From NCBI GenBank assembly GCA_043806735.1, contig JAZDGR010000058.1, positions 1 through 17,725 of the forward strand: 17,725 nt of DNA, in the 5' to 3' direction. The translations under genes and the position numbers were made by a program. The notes beneath the pieces are model-generated. The model ran no database searches. It was not told the DNA's origin and saw nothing but the letters and a program-made list of their open reading frames with translations. Below are positions 14,474-17,725 of the stretch, piece by piece (the stretch's first letter is position 1; every line of letters starts with the position of its first letter). Origin of the DNA: QYOJ01 sp043806735. Its GTDB lineage: Bacteria; Bacteroidota; Bacteroidia; Bacteroidales; FEN-979.

Positions 14474-15904
14474 TCAGTGTTTCTCCAGCTGATTTCGCAT
14501 GATCGTGAACAACTCATTCTTGTTGATCGGTTTGGCTATGTAATCGTCAAACCCGGCTTCCAGGAGCTTTTCCCGGTCTCCGGTCATGGCATAAGCTGTT
14601 TGTGCGATAAATGGGATGCGTTTGTATTCCGCATATTGCTTGCGGATCTTCTGCATCAGTTTGATTCCATCATAAGGGGGAGGCAGATTGATGTCAAACA
14701 ACATGATATCAAAAACCTTCCCCTTTGCGTGTTTGTCCTCAATGATCTTGAGGGTGGCCTCTCCGTTGACGGCTGTGGTCACCTTTCCGAGTGATTTGGT
14801 CATCTCCACCAGCACCATGGAATTCATCAGGTCATCTTCCACGATGAAGATATCCAGGTCATGTAAAGTCCTCGTTTTTCGCGATGGAGGAGCCTCCTTT
14901 TCAGGAACTTCGGCGATCTTCACATCCTGAACTGCGGGCTCTTTGGCCTTCAGGAAAATGGTGACTGTCGTACCGGTACCTTTTTCTGATTCGATCTCAA
15001 TTCGTCCCTGCATCATCTCAACCAGCCTCTTGGCAATGGGCAGCCCCAGCCTTGAACCCTGCTCTGTTTTGCTGTACCCGGGGCTTTCCTGCCTGAAAGC
15101 GTTGAAAATATCGCGTAAAAAGAGCGGATCAATTCCGCAACCGGAGTCTTTTATCCGGATCGTCACTTCGTTTGAAGCAGCTTGATAATCAGAAGAAAGA
15201 TTCACGAAACCTTTGGTTGTGTATTTGATTGCGTTGTCCACAACACCTCCCAGAACTTTGCTCAGCACTTTGTCATCCGCAATGGCATCTGGAACATTTT
15301 TATTGATGATATTGAACTTGATCTTCTGGTCATTGGCTTTGAATACAAACAGTTGAGCGACACTTGATAAAATGGTTGAAACGGAACAGGGTTGCAGCAC
15401 AACGTCAATCTCATTTGACTCGATCCGGCTGATATCGATGATGTTGTTCAGGATGTTGATCAATCGATCCCCGCTTTCTGAAATAGCTCGGGCATATTCG
15501 AAAAGTTCCTTGTTCTCGAGAAGGGATATCTCATTTTCGAGCAAACTGGCAAACCCGATGATGTTGTTCAAAGGGGTGCGGATCTCTGAACTGAGATTGG
15601 AGAGAAAGGTATTTTTATGGAAACTCTCTTCTTCGGATCTCTTCAGCGCCTTTTTTAACGTGAGTTCGACGCTTGCCTTCAGCTTCTCTTCCTCCTTCGC
15701 ATTCGTTTCCTTGGCTTCTATTTCCGATAGATGTGCCTGAAGGTTCTCAAGGTCCCGCGAGATCCTGACCAGATCTTCGTCAGCCTTTTGCTTTAAAGCC
15801 AGGGCTCTTTTTTTTGATCGGATCTGAAGAATCAGGAAAACGCAACAGAAAACGGTAAGAAAACCCAGGAATAAAAAGCCAAGCAGAAGAAATGTCGAAT
15901 TCAT
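14474..15904 (-). CDS. Membrane-anchored hybrid histidine kinase homologue lacking the phospho-acceptor histidine
   Basis: A 476-residue protein: one membrane helix (about 5-27), a long charged coiled coil (about 30-95), then a kinase core. In the H box, NLSSEIRTPLNNIIGF has Ser106 where the phosphorylated His stands. The codon is TCA, so more than one base differs from a His codon. The ATPase domain keeps the N box VVDNAIKY (Asn224) and G1 DSGCGID (Asp253), but the G2 box is GSRLGL, with Arg285 for the usual Gly. The receiver domain looks functional, with Glu356/Asp357, Asp404, Thr436 and Lys458, though the loop after Asp404 reads NLPPPYDG, longer than usual. It probably cannot autophosphorylate on His and may act as a pseudokinase that senses at the membrane and controls the intact kinase encoded next. 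The start is 5 bases after the methyltransferase stop. Confidence 0.9.
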   Translation of the reverse strand: MNSTFLLLGFLFLGFLTVFCCVFLILQIRSKKRALALKQKADEDLVRISRDLENLQAHLSEIEAKETNAKEEEKLKASVELTLKKALKRSEEESFHKNTFLSNLSSEIRTPLNNIIGFASLLENEISLLENKELFEYARAISESGDRLINILNNIIDISRIESNEIDVVLQPCSVSTILSSVAQLFVFKANDQKIKFNIINKNVPDAIADDKVLSKVLGGVVDNAIKYTTKGFVNLSSDYQAASNEVTIRIKDSGCGIDPLFLRDIFNAFRQESPGYSKTEQGSRLGLPIAKRLVEMMQGRIEIESEKGTGTTVTIFLKAKEPAVQDVKIAEVPEKEAPPSRKTRTLHDLDIFIVEDDLMNSMVLVEMTKSLGKVTTAVNGEATLKIIEDKHAKGKVFDIMLFDINLPPPYDGIKLMQKIRKQYAEYKRIPFIAQTAYAMTGDREKLLEAGFDDYIAKPINKNELFTIMRNQLEKH

Positions 15905-15909
15905 ATGCG

Positions 15910-16716
15910 TTATTTATAGGCTATATGCAAATCCTCTTCCGGATTCAAGGCATATTTTTCTAATCCGTTTACCTGGCCTTCTGTAAATGGGTTGTACACC
16001 TTTACCATAAATCCATGCTTCCTGAGAATATCCGGATAATCCTGTCCATATATCCTGACGTGATCAAACTGACCATACACTTGCTCTCGTTGTTGGGAAG
16101 TCGTCACCGAGGGATCATGAAATGTCGTCTGAAGGGTCCTTGATATCGGAACTTGGAGAATGGTCCATGCTCCCGGTTTAAGAACCCGGTGGATCTCCCT
16201 GATCGCTTTCTCGTCATCTTCAATGTGCTCGAGTACATGATTGCAAAGGATGACGTCAAAGGATTCCGACTCAAACGGCATGTTGGTTACATCCATCAGG
16301 TTAACTTTCCGGTCGTAATAGTATCCTTCATAGTATTTCACGCCGGATCTGTAATCCAGGTTCGGTAACGACATCAGCAAGGCACGGATACATCCTTCCG
16401 GGGCAACATGAAGAACCTTCAAAGGTGCTGTAAAGAGGTTTGTTTTTTCTTTGAGAAAAATGTAGATCAGGCGGTCGCGGTCAAGGGAAAAACACCTCGG
16501 ACAAACGATGTTTTTTCTGTATCCACCGCCAACAATCTGTTTTTCCTTGAGTACGGGAAAATCAAATCCTCCGGGTAAGAGTTCCCTGAAGGAGTTTCCG
16601 CAGAAAGGACAAAAATAAGTCGACCCGCTGTACCTGAAAGAGAGATACTTTTGCCAAGCGCCCCTCAGCCTCTTACCGAGCCAGAAAGGGATCATTTTTT
16701 TTCCGGGAAACCTCAT
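15910..16716 (-). CDS. SAM-dependent methyltransferase with N-terminal CxxC pairs
   Basis: A 268-residue class I methyltransferase of the Methyltransf_11 type. Two cysteine pairs, CPFCG (36-40) and CPRC (72-75), look like a zinc ribbon split by about 30 residues. The SAM-binding region starts at VLHVAPEG (101-108); the acidic residue of the next strand is Asp142 in LMDVTNMPF, and FDVILCNHVLEHI (153-165) is the typical post-motif. PGAWTILQVP (181-190) matches the later core strand. The VAPE form, rather than the classical VDVGCGxG, is an odd first motif. The substrate is unknown; related proteins often sit near polysaccharide or glycosyltransferase genes. First gene of the minus-strand operon with the two kinases, preceded by a good promoter. 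The ATG at 16716 is the first after that promoter. Confidence 0.85.
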   Translation of the reverse strand: MRFPGKKMIPFWLGKRLRGAWQKYLSFRYSGSTYFCPFCGNSFRELLPGGFDFPVLKEKQIVGGGYRKNIVCPRCFSLDRDRLIYIFLKEKTNLFTAPLKVLHVAPEGCIRALLMSLPNLDYRSGVKYYEGYYYDRKVNLMDVTNMPFESESFDVILCNHVLEHIEDDEKAIREIHRVLKPGAWTILQVPISRTLQTTFHDPSVTTSQQREQVYGQFDHVRIYGQDYPDILRKHGFMVKVYNPFTEGQVNGLEKYALNPEEDLHIAYK

Positions 16717-16739
16717 ATAAAATGGATTTTGGATGAATA

Positions 16740-16772
16740 CAAAAGTAAAAATAAGGAAATGGTGAATACAAA
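16740..16772 (-). promoter_or_regulatory. Bacteroidota-type promoter of the methyltransferase-kinase operon
   Basis: On the minus strand TTTG (16772-16769) is followed, after 21 bases, by TACTTTTG (16747-16740). This fits the -33 TTTG and -7 TAnnTTTG consensus at normal spacing. Transcription should start near 16735, giving a leader of about 20 bases before the ATG at 16716. The -33 element lies directly after the TAG stop (16775-16773) of the upstream beta-helix gene. This is the best-formed promoter in the window. Confidence 0.6.
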
Positions 16773-17725
16773 CTACCTGATCAAATTGAATTTTTTAGAA
16801 TATTTTTCTGATCCAATGGTAATTGTGCAAATATAAACACCTGATTTGTAGCTGCTTAAATCAAGCTTATTCTGATGATCCCCGGGAGACAGGTTCTCGA
16901 AAAATGCTTTTGAAATGATTTCACCGGTGATGGTATAAAGGCAAAGTTGGACTGTACTGCGTTCACTCAGGAGATAGCTGATCATGACCAATCCCGATGG
17001 CTGGAGTTGCCTGATCTGTAATTGAATGGAATTTGGATCAGGATGGGAGTCAACAGCCAGCAAAGAAGAATCGTGGCATTCGTATGCACCTATATCGTTC
17101 ACCTGCGCGAATGGGCGGGAGCGGTCCCAGATGTCAAAATTCAGGTTCAGCAGGCTCATAGGTATTGCCGCATTCACGGCCGGAGAGGAGGGTTTCAGAT
17201 CATAATTTCCATGCACCGGATCGACAAACTGATCAAAAACCGGATCCATGTTTGTATAGTTGTTTTGAACACTCAGGTTTTGCCCATCGAAAAAATCGAC
17301 TCCGGGCTCGATAATAAGGTTGTTCACGGCCAGGTTTCCCGTACTTACGGTATTGCTAAAATGGATCCCATATACCTTGGGACTGATAATTGTATTATTG
17401 GCAAAAAGGAATCCGCTGCCTGGGGTTGTGACCACGTTTCCCGTATAAATGCCACTCATCATCGGCCAAGGATCTGGGAAAGTTATTCCAGCCCGGACGA
17501 TCAGGTTATTATAGATCTTTTCATTTCCAAGTCCAAACACATTGATCCCAACCCCTTTTCCATCCGTAACGGTATTATTAAAACAGTCACATTGACTCCC
17601 CCCTCCAATCAGGATTCCACTCATTTGGTTATAGACAGCAGAATCGCTGTCATAGGCCACATAGTTGTCGTAAATCGCACAACCCGAATCGGCTGAAGAA
17701 ACCTGGATTCCGTCCCACCCGGTAT
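16773..17725 (-). CDS. Secreted right-handed parallel beta-helix protein with T9SS type A tail (partial, 5' end missing)
   Basis: The frame stays open to the right window edge, so only the C-terminal ~316 residues are visible; the GTG at 17660 is an internal valine, not a start. The visible part has repeated rungs with Asn ladders (FNNTV, YNNLI, ANNTII, VNNLII, QNNYT) typical of pectate-lyase-like right-handed beta-helices. Next comes the closing motif with DPVHGNYDLKPSSPAVNA, common at the end of such helices, and IWDRSRP with DIGAYE. The last ~75 residues form a type A T9SS sorting domain, with LYTITGEII, LDLSSYKSGVYICTI and KKFNLIR. It is likely a surface or secreted polysaccharide-binding or -degrading protein. 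No catalytic residues can be assigned from this fragment. Confidence 0.88.
   Translation of the reverse strand, partial: TGWDGIQVSSADSGCAIYDNYVAYDSDSAVYNQMSGILIGGGSQCDCFNNTVTDGKGVGINVFGLGNEKIYNNLIVRAGITFPDPWPMMSGIYTGNVVTTPGSGFLFANNTIISPKVYGIHFSNTVSTGNLAVNNLIIEPGVDFFDGQNLSVQNNYTNMDPVFDQFVDPVHGNYDLKPSSPAVNAAIPMSLLNLNFDIWDRSRPFAQVNDIGAYECHDSSLLAVDSHPDPNSIQLQIRQLQPSGLVMISYLLSERSTVQLCLYTITGEIISKAFFENLSPGDHQNKLDLSSYKSGVYICTITIGSEKYSKKFNLIR

Noticed and set aside
17658..17660. GTG at 17660 as the start of the beta-helix gene
   Set aside because: The frame continues upstream without a stop to the window edge with more beta-helix-like sequence, so this is an internal Val codon.
17022..17696. 224-residue plus-strand open frame opposite the beta-helix gene
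   Set aside because: The minus strand has regular Asn-ladder repeats and a sorting domain; the plus frame has no recognisable feature.
1..17725. Defence system, prophage, CRISPR array, transposon or RNA gene
   Set aside because: No such proteins, direct-repeat arrays, terminal inverted repeats with transposase, or tRNA/rRNA-like sequences were seen on either strand.

Overview
The window looks like chromosomal DNA of a free-living, probably uncultured member of the Bacteroidota. The evidence is internally consistent. Several secreted proteins end in type IX secretion system (T9SS) sorting domains, three of type A and one CHU_C/type B. There is a PorP/SprF-family outer membrane protein, there are FKBP lipoproteins of the GldI kind, and a DUF4301 protein is present. 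The recognisable promoter elements are of the Bacteroidota form TAnnTTTG, and Shine-Dalgarno sequences are largely absent. I see no rRNA, tRNA, CRISPR array, insertion sequence or phage gene.

Layout. Positions 1-173 may hold the 5' end of a minus-strand gene leaving the window. Positions 174-422 are AT-rich and non-coding, with a small palindrome and AGTC-type short repeats. A minus-strand pair follows: DUF4301 protein (1145-2698), then a DUF218/YdcF-like membrane protein (423-1139) whose C-terminus is encoded by a heptanucleotide repeat. A secreted subtilisin-like protease with a T9SS tail (2745-4445) diverges from DUF4301 across 46 bp holding a perfect palindrome that carries the -7 promoter motif on both strands. 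ndk (4453-4887, minus) diverges from a DHH-family NrnA-like phosphoesterase (4968-5987, plus).

The DHH gene heads a long plus-strand run with tiny gaps: a GldI-like FKBP lipoprotein, a remnant FKBP domain with an internal deletion, a three-FKBP-domain lipoprotein, a PKD protein with a type B T9SS tail, a PorP/SprF protein, and a 1020-residue multidomain protein with a polysaccharide-deacetylase-like N-terminus and a type A tail. This can be read as a periplasmic folding block (proline isomerases) followed by a secretion block (cargo plus outer membrane partner).

The right end is minus strand. A parallel beta-helix protein with a type A tail runs off the window edge. It is followed by a well-formed promoter and a compact three-gene operon: a methyltransferase with two CxxC pairs, a membrane-anchored hybrid histidine kinase whose phospho-acceptor histidine is a serine, and a soluble hybrid histidine kinase with all catalytic motifs intact. 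The pseudokinase-kinase pair and the degraded FKBP and deacetylase domains are the most unusual features. No single locus is clearly a wholly new system.
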